Below, piece by piece: positions 8,811 through 17,738 of a stretch of DNA of 64,000 bases. The position numbers and the translations under genes are program-made. The notes under the pieces were generated by a model, which was not told where the DNA came from, searched no databases, and saw only the letters and a list, made by a program, of their open reading frames with translations. Origin of the DNA: Helicobacter_J cappadocius (GTDB taxonomy: Bacteria > Campylobacterota > Campylobacteria > Campylobacterales > Helicobacteraceae); assembly GCF_030686155.1 (NCBI RefSeq), contig NZ_JAUPEV010000006.1, positions 47,539-111,538 of the forward strand, given 5' to 3'. Each line of letters begins with the position of its first letter. Position 1 is the first letter of the stretch.

Positions 8811-9470
8811 TTGAAAAGCTTATTTATCACAGCAACAAACACGAATATTGGTAAAACTTACAGCACACATCTTCTAGCAGATTATATGAACTCCCAGGGG
8901 ATCAAAACCATCATTGCTAAGCCCATTGAAACAGGTGATAATGGGAATGAAATACTAGATTGCCAAAGACACTCCCAATATAATCTTAAAATCGATCAAA
9001 GTCTATCTATAGAGGATATAAATTTTTATCGTTACAAACTACCTGCCTCACCTTTTGTGGCAAAAAAATATGAAAATATTTCTACAGAAATTGATTTTGA
9101 TATGATTTATCAAAAGCTCTCTAACTTGGAATCAAAATGTGATGTGTTACTAATAGAGGGTGCAGGTGGATTAATGGTGCCTATTAATGAAGAATATAAT
9201 ATGTTAGATCTGGCTAGATTTTTGAAGGCTTCCATGTGTCTAATAAGCTCTGATAAGCTAGGAATGATTAATGATCTGGTATTGAACATAGAATTTTTAA
9301 AATCCAAAAATATTCCCTGTATTTATGCCATCAACCTCATCAACGAGGAGAATTATAATACTATCAGCAAACCATATATTGAATATTTAAACACAAAACT
9401 TCCAAATCCTATTTATATACTGCAAAAAGATATTTCTAAAATCACTCATGATTTTTTGTCTTTTAGCTAA
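8811..9470 (+). CDS. bioD: Dethiobiotin synthetase
   Basis: ATP-dependent carboxylase that closes the ureido ring of dethiobiotin, the penultimate step of biotin synthesis. The 219-residue protein has the P-loop variant TATNTNIGKTYS at residues 6-17, the LIEGAGGLMVPI block near 115-126 and a conserved IAKPIETG stretch. The start is TTG, with AAGG seven bases upstream; no ATG precedes the conserved N-terminus. It is transcribed divergently from clpS. No other biotin gene is in the window. Confidence 0.9.
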   Translation: MKSLFITATNTNIGKTYSTHLLADYMNSQGIKTIIAKPIETGDNGNEILDCQRHSQYNLKIDQSLSIEDINFYRYKLPASPFVAKKYENISTEIDFDMIYQKLSNLESKCDVLLIEGAGGLMVPINEEYNMLDLARFLKASMCLISSDKLGMINDLVLNIEFLKSKNIPCIYAINLINEENYNTISKPYIEYLNTKLPNPIYILQKDISKITHDFLSFS

Positions 9471-9525
9471 ATTTTATTTTTTTATTATACGATAATGCTC
9501 GAAAAACTAGGACAAAGGAACTAAA

Positions 9526-10854
9526 ATGACTCAAGCTGTTGGCAAAAAATATCGCAATATTGATGTTTATCTTGCTTCACAAGAAAGACTTGATGTTATA
9601 TTTGCAAACTTTAAACGCATTATCTTGAGTTTTTCAGGTGGAAAAGACAGTGGTGTGATGCTTAATTTGGTGCTAGATTATATGAAAACTCATAAAATCC
9701 GCAAGAAAATAATTCTATTTATTGTAGATCTTGAAGCACAATACTCTTATACAATCGAATATATCAAAAAAATGATTAAAAATAACGAGAAATATTTGGA
9801 GGTTCATTGGTGTTGTTTACCACTAAATCTTAGGAATGCCACAAGTGTTTTTAATCCCTTTTGGACTTGCTGGGACAAGGACAATATGGATAAATGGGTA
9901 AGGGAATATCCTCAAGAAATGCACAATCCCAAAAGAAATTCTTATGTTTGGACGCTCGAAAATCACCCTTTTGATTTTTTTAGCTACAAAATGGAATTTG
10001 AAGAATTTACCAATGCCTTTGTACGTTTTCAAGCCAAAGAAAGTAAGAGTACTGTTTGCCTTGTAGGAATTCGAGCTGACGAAAGCTTTAATCGTTTTAG
10101 GACAATTGCCAATGCTGCCAAACGCACTTTTGAAGGCAAGAAATGGACCACCCAGATAGGTAAAGATTCTGAAAATGTATATAATGCCTACCCAATATAT
10201 GACTGGACTACAGAGGATATTTGGGTCGCAAATTATAAATTCAAATGGGATTATAATGAACTTTATGATTTATTTTACAAAGCGGGGATGTCTTTGTCAG
10301 AAATGAGAATTTGCCAACCTTATGGCGATGATCAAAAAAATGGCTTAAACCTTTTTCGAGTAATCGAGCCTTATACTTGGGTAAGTGTCGTAAATCGAGT
10401 TAGTGGTGCGAATTTTGGCAATATTTATTGCAAAGACAAGATAATGGGGTATTATGATGTAAAGCTCCCTGAAGGGCATACTTGGAAGAGTTACACAAAA
10501 ATGCTCTTAGCAACACTACCTGTAGAACTTAGGAATCATTATGTGGAAAAATTTATAAAATTTATCAGATACTGGAACAAAAAAGGTTGCTATATAAGCG
10601 AAGAAGGAAGAAAGGTTGAAGGGGTAAAACCTCTTAATAGGTTAAGCAATAAAGGCAAGGAGCTCTTTGTATTTACAAAAATCCCAGATACTGCTCCTAG
10701 AAAAATAGAAGCGAACAAAGAAGTCCCCTCATGGAGACGAATGGCAGTTTGTATCATAAAAAATGATGTACTTTGCAAGGGATTGAGTTTTGCACAAACA
10801 AAAGAGCAAAGAAATAAAATTGCCAAGATAATGGAAAAATACAAAGATTTCTAG
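9526..10854 (+). CDS. ibrA: IbrA-like PP-loop protein (PAPS-reductase-like, DUF3440)
   Basis: Resembles IbrA of E. coli, a phosphoadenosine-phosphosulfate-reductase-like protein with a C-terminal DUF3440 region. The PP-loop motif SFSGGKDSG lies near residues 35-43, followed by LFIVDLEAQYSYTIEYI, where the ATP-pyrophosphatase fold would be. The rest is rich in aromatic residues (NPFWTCWDKDNMDKW, YPIYDWTTEDIWVANY). The IbrB-like gene follows after 13 bp. In E. coli, IbrA and IbrB are described as activators of eib genes; the biochemical reaction is unknown to me. A sulfate-assimilation role is unlikely because no other cys gene is nearby. The start has AAGGA upstream. Confidence 0.82.
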   Translation: MTQAVGKKYRNIDVYLASQERLDVIFANFKRIILSFSGGKDSGVMLNLVLDYMKTHKIRKKIILFIVDLEAQYSYTIEYIKKMIKNNEKYLEVHWCCLPLNLRNATSVFNPFWTCWDKDNMDKWVREYPQEMHNPKRNSYVWTLENHPFDFFSYKMEFEEFTNAFVRFQAKESKSTVCLVGIRADESFNRFRTIANAAKRTFEGKKWTTQIGKDSENVYNAYPIYDWTTEDIWVANYKFKWDYNELYDLFYKAGMSLSEMRICQPYGDDQKNGLNLFRVIEPYTWVSVVNRVSGANFGNIYCKDKIMGYYDVKLPEGHTWKSYTKMLLATLPVELRNHYVEKFIKFIRYWNKKGCYISEEGRKVEGVKPLNRLSNKGKELFVFTKIPDTAPRKIEANKEVPSWRRMAVCIIKNDVLCKGLSFAQTKEQRNKIAKIMEKYKDF

Positions 10855-10867
10855 TTAAAGGACTCCT

Positions 10868-11395
10868 ATGAAAACTAAAGAAAAAGATAATTTTAAGTCT
10901 CCTGTGTATAATGTAATATCTGTTCCATTTGAAAAGATACGATCAAATACCTACAATCCCAATCATATTGCCACCCCAGAAATGGAACTTTTATACCAAT
11001 CTATTTTAAATGATGGCTACACGATGCCTATTGTGTGTTACTATATAAGCGATGAAGATATATATGAGATTGTTGATGGCTTTCACCGGTATATCACAAT
11101 GCGAGAACATAGAGATATATATGAACGAGAAAATGGATTTTTACCAGTTGTTGTGATAAACAAAGATATTTCTCATCGTATGGCTTCTACAATTCGCCAT
11201 AATCGTGCTAGAGGAAGCCACTCCGTAGAATTGATGCAAAACATAGTAGCTGAACTTGTAGAGTGTGGCAAAAGTGATGAATGGATTATGCGAAATATTG
11301 GTATGGACCCCGATGAATTGCTTCGTTTAAAGCAAGTTACTGGATTAGCATCTTTGTTTGCAGGAAAGGATTTTAGCAAAAGCTGGAATGCTTAA
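10868..11395 (+). CDS. ibrB: IbrB-like ParB/sulfiredoxin-fold protein
   Basis: Partner of the preceding IbrA-like protein. The 175-residue protein has a ParB N-terminal/Srx-type domain: the NPNHIATPEMELLYQSILNDG segment, PIVCYY, then the signature EIVDGFHRYITM near residues 66-77 and a helical C-terminus that resembles a ParB DNA-binding segment (DEWIMRNIGMDPDELLRLKQVTG). Such proteins pair with PAPS-reductase-like proteins as IbrB/IbrA. AAAGGA precedes the ATG, and the 13-bp gap implies one operon. Whether it binds DNA or has ATPase/kinase-like chemistry, as proposed for some ParB-Srx relatives, cannot be told from sequence. Confidence 0.8.
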   Translation: MKTKEKDNFKSPVYNVISVPFEKIRSNTYNPNHIATPEMELLYQSILNDGYTMPIVCYYISDEDIYEIVDGFHRYITMREHRDIYERENGFLPVVVINKDISHRMASTIRHNRARGSHSVELMQNIVAELVECGKSDEWIMRNIGMDPDELLRLKQVTGLASLFAGKDFSKSWNA

Positions 11396-11748
11396 AAGCC
11401 TATATTGCCAAACTCTCCTTATTGATAATATACCTATAAATCCATTAAAAAATAAACCGTACGGATTTTATTTTATACCGTAGGTTTGCCTCTATCTAAT
11501 ATACACAATATTTTTTTCTAATTCCTATAGCCATTCTTATAAAAATAACCATTATTTTTCCATCTATTCCCTTATTTATTCTTTCTATATCCATTATTGA
11601 AAAAATATATCTTTATATAATTTTTATTAAATATTATTTATTATTCCTAGATACTTTCAAGGGTGGCAATTCTTCGCTTAAATGGCAATTTTATTCTGAG
11701 TTTGTCTTATCCAAAGTATTTATCTTAATAAATTTTTAAGGAGTAATT
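11396..11748. other. Intergenic region between ibrB and the chemoreceptor gene
   Basis: No gene is seen. An inverted repeat AAACCGTACGG/CCGTAGGTTT (11454-11487, one-base bulge, 13-nt loop) lies about 60 bp after ibrB and may end its transcript, although no clear T-run follows. The octamer TGGCAATT occurs twice 19 bp apart (11664-11671 and 11683-11690). The first looks like a sigma-54 element, but its GG and GC are nine rather than ten bases apart. The middle is very AT-rich. Confidence 0.45.
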
Positions 11749-13431
11749 ATGACTATATCATCTCGCATCATTGCTATGATTTTACTAGCACTTTTTGTCC
11801 TCTCGAGTATTATTATTTATTCCTCATTTTCTATGGCAAAAAATTTAGAGGGATTTTTTGCCATGAAGGTGAGAGATGGAAAGATACAAGAGAGAAAACA
11901 ACAGCTCAAAGATACTTTTGAACTGCTCACTTTAATCCAATCTGTAATGAAAGATTCATATGCAGAAGATGGAAGATTAAAAAAAGTCAATAGTGATATT
12001 TTAAAATTCCTGCAAAAGGTTCAAGATGGCGAGAATGGTCTAAATGTAATGGTTGTTACAGAAGATGGAAGATTAGTCTTTAATCCAATTTCTCCAGAAT
12101 TAGTTGGGAAAAACGTATTAAATCTAAAATCTGCTGACAATATTTTTATTGCTAGAGAATTTATCAAAATCGCCAAAAATGGTGGAGGATATATTGAATA
12201 TAAAATGCCTAGAGAACATGGAAGCATCCCTGAAAGCAAAATTGCGTATGTAAAACAGGATAAAGCCGACAATATAGTTGCAATTACAACTTATTTTAGC
12301 GACATTCAAAGAGATGCGGAAATCATTAAAAATAATGTCGCCCAGAGAACCAAAAACAACTTTATAAACTTCTTTTTGGTTGCAGTTGTAGTTGTATTGG
12401 TAATTTTGGTGGTTTCATTTTTTTATATTCGACTTAACCTTGTGCGTCCTATCAGAGATCTTATCACACGTGCAAAAAATCTCTCCAGCGGAGATGGTGA
12501 TCTTAGTAGAAAACTAGAGATAAAAGGAAGGGATGAAATCGCACAAGCTAGTAGTGCTATCAACAGCTTTATAGAAAAAGTTAGGGTGCTAATTGTGGAT
12601 GCCAAGCAACTTTCTTCAGAAAATTCTTCGGTGGCACACGAACTTAGCTCAACATCATTAAGCACAGGAAAAAGAGTAGAAGATTCTACAGCTATCGTAA
12701 GTGAAGTAACACACAAAAGTCAAAAAATTGAATCTGAAACTCTCTCTTGCATTGAGATCGCCCAAGAAGGCAAAGAAGACTTACAAAAAGCCAAAATTTA
12801 TGTGGAAGATACAAATGAATCTATCCGTATCTTAAGCAATCAAATCATAGTTTCTGCAAAGACTGAAGCAGAGTTATCCATAAAAATTGAACGTTTGAGC
12901 CAAAATGCTGAAGATATTAAATCTATCTTATACATTATCGATGAAATTGCCGAACAAACCAATCTTTTAGCACTTAACGCTGCTATTGAAGCTGCTAGGG
13001 CTGGAGAACATGGTAGAGGGTTTGCTGTAGTTGCTGATGAAGTAAGAAAACTTGCAGAAAGAACCCAAAAAAGCTTGAGTGAAATTAATTCCACCATCAG
13101 TGTGATTGTTCAAGAAATTTCAGATGTAAGTACAGAAATGCATCTAAACTCCAAAAAAATCCAAGAATTAACCTCCGTATCAAGTAGCGTTCAAGAAAAG
13201 ATTTCGCACATGGACGATGTAATGACCAAAGCATTAACGACAACTGATAAAACTCTAAACAATTATGTAGAAACAGGTAAAAATATCAAAGAAATCATAA
13301 AAGGTATTTCAAATATCAATGGTATATCTACTGAAAATGCTCGAAGCGTTGAAGAAATTGCGAGCGTATCTGAACATCTAAACAAAATGACAGAAATGCT
13401 CAATAAAAAACTTTCAGAATTCAAGACTTGA
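11749..13431 (+). CDS. Methyl-accepting chemotaxis protein (Cache-type receptor)
   Basis: Inner-membrane chemoreceptor that signals to CheA/CheW. Order in the 560-residue protein: transmembrane segment about 7-27; a periplasmic region of about 175 residues with a single-Cache look (NVMVVTEDGRLVFNP, YIEYKMPREHG); a second transmembrane segment about 205-228; HAMP; and a cytoplasmic coiled coil with the invariant hairpin tip IDEIAEQTNLLALNAAIEAA near 397-416, followed by GRGFAVVADEVRKLAE. AAGGAG precedes the ATG. No C-terminal CheR-binding pentapeptide is present. Ligand unknown. The exported nuclease gene starts 17 bp downstream, so they may share a transcript. Confidence 0.95.
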   Translation: MTISSRIIAMILLALFVLSSIIIYSSFSMAKNLEGFFAMKVRDGKIQERKQQLKDTFELLTLIQSVMKDSYAEDGRLKKVNSDILKFLQKVQDGENGLNVMVVTEDGRLVFNPISPELVGKNVLNLKSADNIFIAREFIKIAKNGGGYIEYKMPREHGSIPESKIAYVKQDKADNIVAITTYFSDIQRDAEIIKNNVAQRTKNNFINFFLVAVVVVLVILVVSFFYIRLNLVRPIRDLITRAKNLSSGDGDLSRKLEIKGRDEIAQASSAINSFIEKVRVLIVDAKQLSSENSSVAHELSSTSLSTGKRVEDSTAIVSEVTHKSQKIESETLSCIEIAQEGKEDLQKAKIYVEDTNESIRILSNQIIVSAKTEAELSIKIERLSQNAEDIKSILYIIDEIAEQTNLLALNAAIEAARAGEHGRGFAVVADEVRKLAERTQKSLSEINSTISVIVQEISDVSTEMHLNSKKIQELTSVSSSVQEKISHMDDVMTKALTTTDKTLNNYVETGKNIKEIIKGISNINGISTENARSVEEIASVSEHLNKMTEMLNKKLSEFKT

Positions 13432-13448
13432 AAAATAGGGGATAACTT

Positions 13449-14129
13449 ATGAAAATAAAATTTTTTGTTTGTTTATTCTGTTTGGGAGTGTCGATTTGTT
13501 GTGCACATTTTATCTATGAGTATTATAAACTTCATAAAGCCTTTGAAAAATATTTTACTAAAGATAATTGTTCTTTGGTGATGGATAAATATTATTATAT
13601 TAATTGCTATAGCTTTGAGCACAAAGGCCCAAAGGCTATAGCCTACGAGCTTGAAGAATCTATACTTAATCTTCGAGAAACAAGCGAACGTTCTAAATAT
13701 AGATACGATTTAGAAGTCCCTGCGGCTTATAGAACCTACAAGGAAAATTATATTGATAATAAATATGAAAAAGGTCATATTCTCTCAAGCAAATCGATGG
13801 CTTCTACCTCTCACTCACAAGATTCTACATTTTTGATGAGCAATATTGTCCCTCAAAATTATCAAGTCAATCAAGGTTTATGGGAAAAAGCTGCTCAAAG
13901 GGAGAGAAGGGTTGCAAAACTTCAAGGAAGTGCTCATATTCTAAATATCATTTTATATCCAAAAGAGCCATCAGAAATACAATACATCAAAAACCGCATC
14001 GCGATACCTAAATACTTTATAAAAATTATAAAAACTACAAACACTGAAGAATGTTATGCAATACCCAATGAAAATTTACAAAATCAAGATCTGCAATTTT
14101 ACAAAGTGGATTGCAAGTGGTTTATTTAA
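13449..14129 (+). CDS. Exported or membrane-anchored DNA/RNA non-specific endonuclease (NUC family)
   Basis: Probable periplasmic nuclease. A hydrophobic N-terminus (residues about 4-22) acts as signal peptide or anchor. The core EKGHILSSKSM near residues 106-116 aligns with the beta-beta-alpha-metal DRGH motif, keeping the catalytic His but with the R replaced by K. MSNIVPQNYQVNQGLW near 129-144 matches the conserved N-x-PQ-x(3)-N-x-G-x-W pattern of the family, and ERR follows where the metal-binding Glu helix is expected. The gene lies behind the chemoreceptor gene and converges on the amidohydrolase gene with an 8-bp tail-to-tail overlap. Whether it serves nutrition or DNA turnover is unknown. 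Confidence 0.8.
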   Translation: MKIKFFVCLFCLGVSICCAHFIYEYYKLHKAFEKYFTKDNCSLVMDKYYYINCYSFEHKGPKAIAYELEESILNLRETSERSKYRYDLEVPAAYRTYKENYIDNKYEKGHILSSKSMASTSHSQDSTFLMSNIVPQNYQVNQGLWEKAAQRERRVAKLQGSAHILNIILYPKEPSEIQYIKNRIAIPKYFIKIIKTTNTEECYAIPNENLQNQDLQFYKVDCKWFI

Positions 14130-15369
14130 TGATATCTTTACCATTTATATACAATGTCTTAACCTTTTGAGAATGCAAGAGAAACTGCAATGGCGACTGG
14201 GAGCTTTTATCTATCTGCGGACATTGAAAAACAGAAATATCAGCAAGTTTTCCCATCTGCAGTGTCCCGCATTCTAATCCCAAAGCCCTAGCTGGGTATA
14301 AGGTTGATCCTAGTATTAAAATTTTGCTCAACTCATCTATATCGACTGAAAAATAACCAAATAATGCACTTCTAAGTTCATCAAGCATATTCAAATTATT
14401 ATTAGAACTTTTGCCATCAGTAGCAAAGATAGGATGAAGATTACGGGAAGCTAGAAGAGAAAAGTCAATATAAGCATTATTCAAAAGACGATTTGATCTT
14501 GGGCAAGAGATGATATGACCATTTTTGGATATAAAATCAAGATCAGAACCACTGGCAAAAAGGCAATGCACAAACAGGGTATCTAGCCCTTCAAACATCT
14601 CAAGAAATTCGGTTATATTATAGAGAGGTTTTGGTGATTTGATACCCAAAACTTCCTCATAAAAACTCTTGAACCATCCATTGGAAGATTCTAGCCATTC
14701 TCGTTCAAACTTAGATTCCAGAAAATGCACAGATGTTTTTACATTATCTGCTTTTGATATCTGTAAAACTTTTTTTGCCAACACCTTATGAACAGAATAT
14801 GGCGAATGGATCGCAATAGCAGGAATAAACTTATTTGATTGTAGTTCTTTAGAGGCATTGTATCTATTTAAAAAATCGCTGTACAAAAAATCAATCGCTG
14901 AAGGTGTGCTACCAATAGCCTCATTAAAATATATCACTCTCAAAGGAGAATTTGCCAAAATCTGCATATCATTCCCATAGCTACTGATAGCTCCTACGCT
15001 TCCTACACCACTTTGGAGCTGCTCATCAACACCTAATTTGACACATTCTGAAATATTACTAAGCACATCCTCGCGTTTTTTCATAACACTGCCTAACCAT
15101 CTATCAAAGCCTCCATATTCAAAGCTTGAAATATTATTACCAAACTCAAAATGGATATGTGCATTTACAAAACTTGGAAGAATAATTGCGTCTTCATAAA
15201 ATAAGGCATTGGGGTATTTTTGTTTGAGATCTTTATATTTTCCAATTTCAATGATAAAATTTTGTTCATTTTGTGTATTAAATGCAACTCCGCCATCATC
15301 AATAATCGTAAAACCCTCATCACAAACAAAAACCTTACTTCCGCCAATAAGCCTAATTTCTTGATTCAT
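14122..15369 (-). CDS. mqnX: Amidohydrolase (chlorohydrolase family), candidate aminodeoxyfutalosine deaminase
   Basis: Metal-dependent hydrolase of the COG0402 deaminase group. The 415-residue protein has the HIHFEF metal site near residues 70-75, HSPYSVH near 188-194, HFLESKFER near 216-224, CPRSNRLLNN, and the metal-binding ATDGKSSNNN near 312-321. From the literature, an epsilonproteobacterial member of this group deaminates 6-aminodeoxyfutalosine in menaquinone synthesis, which is why I suggest MqnX; the substrate is inferred, not seen. The H. pylori counterpart I recall is HP0267, beside the dihydroorotase-like HP0266 as here. Its start overlaps the mscS stop by four bases (ATGA), so it is translated within the ccdA-to-mscS operon. 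Confidence 0.72.
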   Translation of the reverse strand: MNQEIRLIGGSKVFVCDEGFTIIDDGGVAFNTQNEQNFIIEIGKYKDLKQKYPNALFYEDAIILPSFVNAHIHFEFGNNISSFEYGGFDRWLGSVMKKREDVLSNISECVKLGVDEQLQSGVGSVGAISSYGNDMQILANSPLRVIYFNEAIGSTPSAIDFLYSDFLNRYNASKELQSNKFIPAIAIHSPYSVHKVLAKKVLQISKADNVKTSVHFLESKFEREWLESSNGWFKSFYEEVLGIKSPKPLYNITEFLEMFEGLDTLFVHCLFASGSDLDFISKNGHIISCPRSNRLLNNAYIDFSLLASRNLHPIFATDGKSSNNNLNMLDELRSALFGYFSVDIDELSKILILGSTLYPARALGLECGTLQMGKLADISVFQCPQIDKSSQSPLQFLLHSQKVKTLYINGKDIIK

Positions 15370-16208
15370 TTTTCATCCTTGATTTGACTTAGTATGGTTA
15401 TATCAAGCTTTTGAGGAGGAATCTGTATATTTTTTTTATCAAGGGCTATTTTTGTATTTTCTATAAGCTCACTGCGAATTCCAAAGACATTATCCTGTAA
15501 TTTTGCCCATATTCTAATAGTAAAATTCAAAGAATTTTGTCCAAAGTCTGTAACCCCTATAAATGGTGCGATGCTCAAATCAACCTTGTCCATTTTGGCA
15601 ATGACATCTTTGATGATATTGCGAATTTCCTCAATATCGTTATCATACTTTACGCCAAAAACCCATTCTATACGACGTTTATGGCTATCAGTACAATTAA
15701 TAATATTAGCATTGACCACATTTCTATTGGGCAAAATGGCGAGTTTATCATCAGGCATTCTAATCATCGTATTAAAAAGATTTATCCCTTCAACATTCCC
15801 TGTTATAGAACCTAACTCAATAGTATCATTTTTTCTAAAAGGTCTTAAAACAATCAATATAATCCCCCCTGCAATTGAAGAAAGAGAATCTTTAAGAGCT
15901 AGAGCAATAGCAACCCCTGCAGTCCCAAGAACAGCTAGAATTGATCCTATTTGCACCCCAAGATTTGCCAATATGGTGACAATGGTAATGATAAGAATAG
16001 CTATAGAAGCAACCTGAGAGGTAAAATTACCCAAGATTTCATCTTTTTTGCTGATGACCTTTGCTATTTTTTTACGTGCAAAATGTGCTAGAAAAAGCCC
16101 TACGACAAAAATAAATCCCGCCTTTAAAAGAAGCAAAAAAAAGCTTTCTGTAAAGGGCAAAGCAATCTCCAAAAAATCTAAAAATCTATTCATAAATTTT
16201 TCCGCCAA
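15366..16208 (-). CDS. mscS: Small-conductance mechanosensitive channel (MscS family)
   Basis: Inner-membrane channel that opens on hypo-osmotic shock. The 280-residue length equals a minimal MscS with three transmembrane segments. The pore-lining third helix and its exit read GTAGVAIALALKDSLSSIAG and then GIILIVLRPFRKND, the typical Gly/Ala-packed TM3 pattern near residues 94-127. The cytoplasmic beta domain contains MIRMPDDKLAILPNRNVVNANIIN. The gene overlaps its neighbours on both sides (23 bp with the dihydroorotase-like gene, 4 bp with the amidohydrolase gene), consistent with a tightly packed operon. Confidence 0.93.
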   Translation of the reverse strand: MAEKFMNRFLDFLEIALPFTESFFLLLLKAGFIFVVGLFLAHFARKKIAKVISKKDEILGNFTSQVASIAILIITIVTILANLGVQIGSILAVLGTAGVAIALALKDSLSSIAGGIILIVLRPFRKNDTIELGSITGNVEGINLFNTMIRMPDDKLAILPNRNVVNANIINCTDSHKRRIEWVFGVKYDNDIEEIRNIIKDVIAKMDKVDLSIAPFIGVTDFGQNSLNFTIRIWAKLQDNVFGIRSELIENTKIALDKKNIQIPPQKLDITILSQIKDEK

Positions 16209-17406
16209 TAATGACTGAATCTATCTTTGAAGATAATGTTTGATTATAGTAAGGAGAAAAACTATCAGTAATCTGAGTATGTCCATGTAAATCTATGATC
16301 GCCAAATCCGCATCTTTTCCCAAACTAATCTCTCCTTTATTTAAACCTAAAAAATCAGATTGGTTTTTTGAACTCATCTTCACAAAAGAACTCATGTCCA
16401 AGACCCCTGTCTTAATAAGATAAGTATAAGCAAGAGGAAAATAATAGCTGATTGCATCGATTCCAAAACTTGCTAATTCAAATACTTGATCTTTTTTTGA
16501 ATTAAAATCCGCACACTGAAGACTTGTGAGCATATCTATTTTATTATTTTTTAGTGCTTCTAAAAGCTTTTGTTTAGAATCATCATCTTTTAGTGGTGGA
16601 TTGAGTTTAGCTCTAGTATTATATCTTTGGATAGCACTTTCATCCAGAATTAAATGATGAATAGAAGTTTGAACATTGATATTTGCATTTTTATTGTTCC
16701 TAAAATAATCAACAATTTCCAATCCTTCAGGCTCTGTTAGGGTACTGAATAAAAACTGCGTATTTGTATACCGTGCAACTTCAGAAATTTTTGCGATCTC
16801 CTTAGTCTGAGAAAGTGGAGAAATGCTTGGTAATCCTAATTTTGAGGCCAACTCGCCCTCATTGACAACACCATTAGCAATCTGTGAATCTTGAGCAAAA
16901 CAAATAATTGGAATCTCCAACATATGTGCATATTGAGTGATTCTAAGCAAATTATTTCCATCAATAGAGCTATCAATATAAATCGCCCTGCCTCCTTGTG
17001 AATGAAGAATAGAAATATTGTTGAGCTTTTCCTCAGCATTAATTGGCTTGATGCTTGGAATAATATTAACCTCTATGGTGGATTGGATGCTTTTTATAAG
17101 CTCTATTATGGCTTCATTTTCACAGGCAGGAAAAGTATCAGGTAAAACAAGCATAGTCGCTACCCCGCCCTTGATAGCCTTTTTGGAGAGAGAAGTAAGA
17201 GTTTTTTGAGAAAGAGTCTTTGTCTTTGGATATACATTCAAATCAATAAGTGCTGGGATAATGATTTTTTCTGCACAATCAATCACTTCTTCTTGTATTT
17301 TTGCAGAAATTTGGGCATCAATCTCTACAATCTGACCTCCCTCTATACGAAGATCTGCTTTTTGATTGTGAGAAAAGTCACAAATAAAGCCATTTTTTAA
17401 CAACAT
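16186..17406 (-). CDS. Dihydroorotase-like protein, probably catalytically inactive (PyrC')
   Basis: Amidohydrolase-fold protein of the dihydroorotase/allantoinase family, 406 residues. The strand that carries the HxH metal-binding motif in active enzymes (D-x-H-x-H followed by RxP) reads LIDLNVYPKTK here near residues 54-64, so both histidines are missing. Conserved structural stretches remain (KGGVATMLVLPDTFPACEN, SLGKDADLAIIDLHGHTQI). Non-catalytic PyrC' paralogues serve as partners of aspartate transcarbamoylase in other bacteria; whether this one does is inference. It is the H. pylori HP0266 counterpart by neighbourhood, as I recall it. Fifth-position catalytic residues were not checked by alignment. 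Confidence 0.78.
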   Translation of the reverse strand: MLLKNGFICDFSHNQKADLRIEGGQIVEIDAQISAKIQEEVIDCAEKIIIPALIDLNVYPKTKTLSQKTLTSLSKKAIKGGVATMLVLPDTFPACENEAIIELIKSIQSTIEVNIIPSIKPINAEEKLNNISILHSQGGRAIYIDSSIDGNNLLRITQYAHMLEIPIICFAQDSQIANGVVNEGELASKLGLPSISPLSQTKEIAKISEVARYTNTQFLFSTLTEPEGLEIVDYFRNNKNANINVQTSIHHLILDESAIQRYNTRAKLNPPLKDDDSKQKLLEALKNNKIDMLTSLQCADFNSKKDQVFELASFGIDAISYYFPLAYTYLIKTGVLDMSSFVKMSSKNQSDFLGLNKGEISLGKDADLAIIDLHGHTQITDSFSPYYNQTLSSKIDSVIIGGKIYE

Positions 17407-17486
17407 TATTTATCCTTAAAGTGCTTTTTGCTATTTTAACCAAACTCTATTTAAAAAATATCCCTAATTCCGCCCACAGCAATAAA

Positions 17487-17738
17487 TCATTTTGAAGAAT
17501 TCACAAAGTTTTTTAGATCACTAAGCTTTTTTTCCTCATTGGGAGATGTTGATGATGCACTATCATCAAAACTTTGAACTCTATTTTCACAAGATTGACC
17601 AACTAGTTTATCTTTATTTAAAAAACTTCCTTTAAGCAACGAAGAATTTTCACTCTTATCATCACAACTTTGGGCTTTGATATCTGTTGCGAAAACAAAA
17701 GAACTCATCAAAACCAAAAATAAAAATATAGCCTTCAT
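17487..17738 (-). CDS. Small exported protein with two Cys (83 aa), translationally coupled to ccdA
   Basis: The protein has a clear signal peptide (MKAIFLFLVLMSSFVFA, cleavage probably before TDIK) and a mature part of about 66 residues that is polar and Ser/Asp-rich. It contains two similar motifs, AQSCDDKSE and GQSCENRVQ, so two cysteines about 26 residues apart. Its ATG overlaps the ccdA stop as TAATG, with AGGAGG just upstream inside ccdA. This coupling to a thiol-reductant transporter suggests a thiol-related role in the periplasm, but I recognise no family and assign no function. Confidence 0.7.
   Translation of the reverse strand: MKAIFLFLVLMSSFVFATDIKAQSCDDKSENSSLLKGSFLNKDKLVGQSCENRVQSFDDSASSTSPNEEKKLSDLKNFVNSSK

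Noticed and set aside
11664..11679. TGGCAATTCTTCGCTT as a sigma-54 promoter of the chemoreceptor
   Set aside because: GG and GC are nine rather than ten bases apart, and the site is about 85 bp from the start codon, so it is only listed as a repeat.
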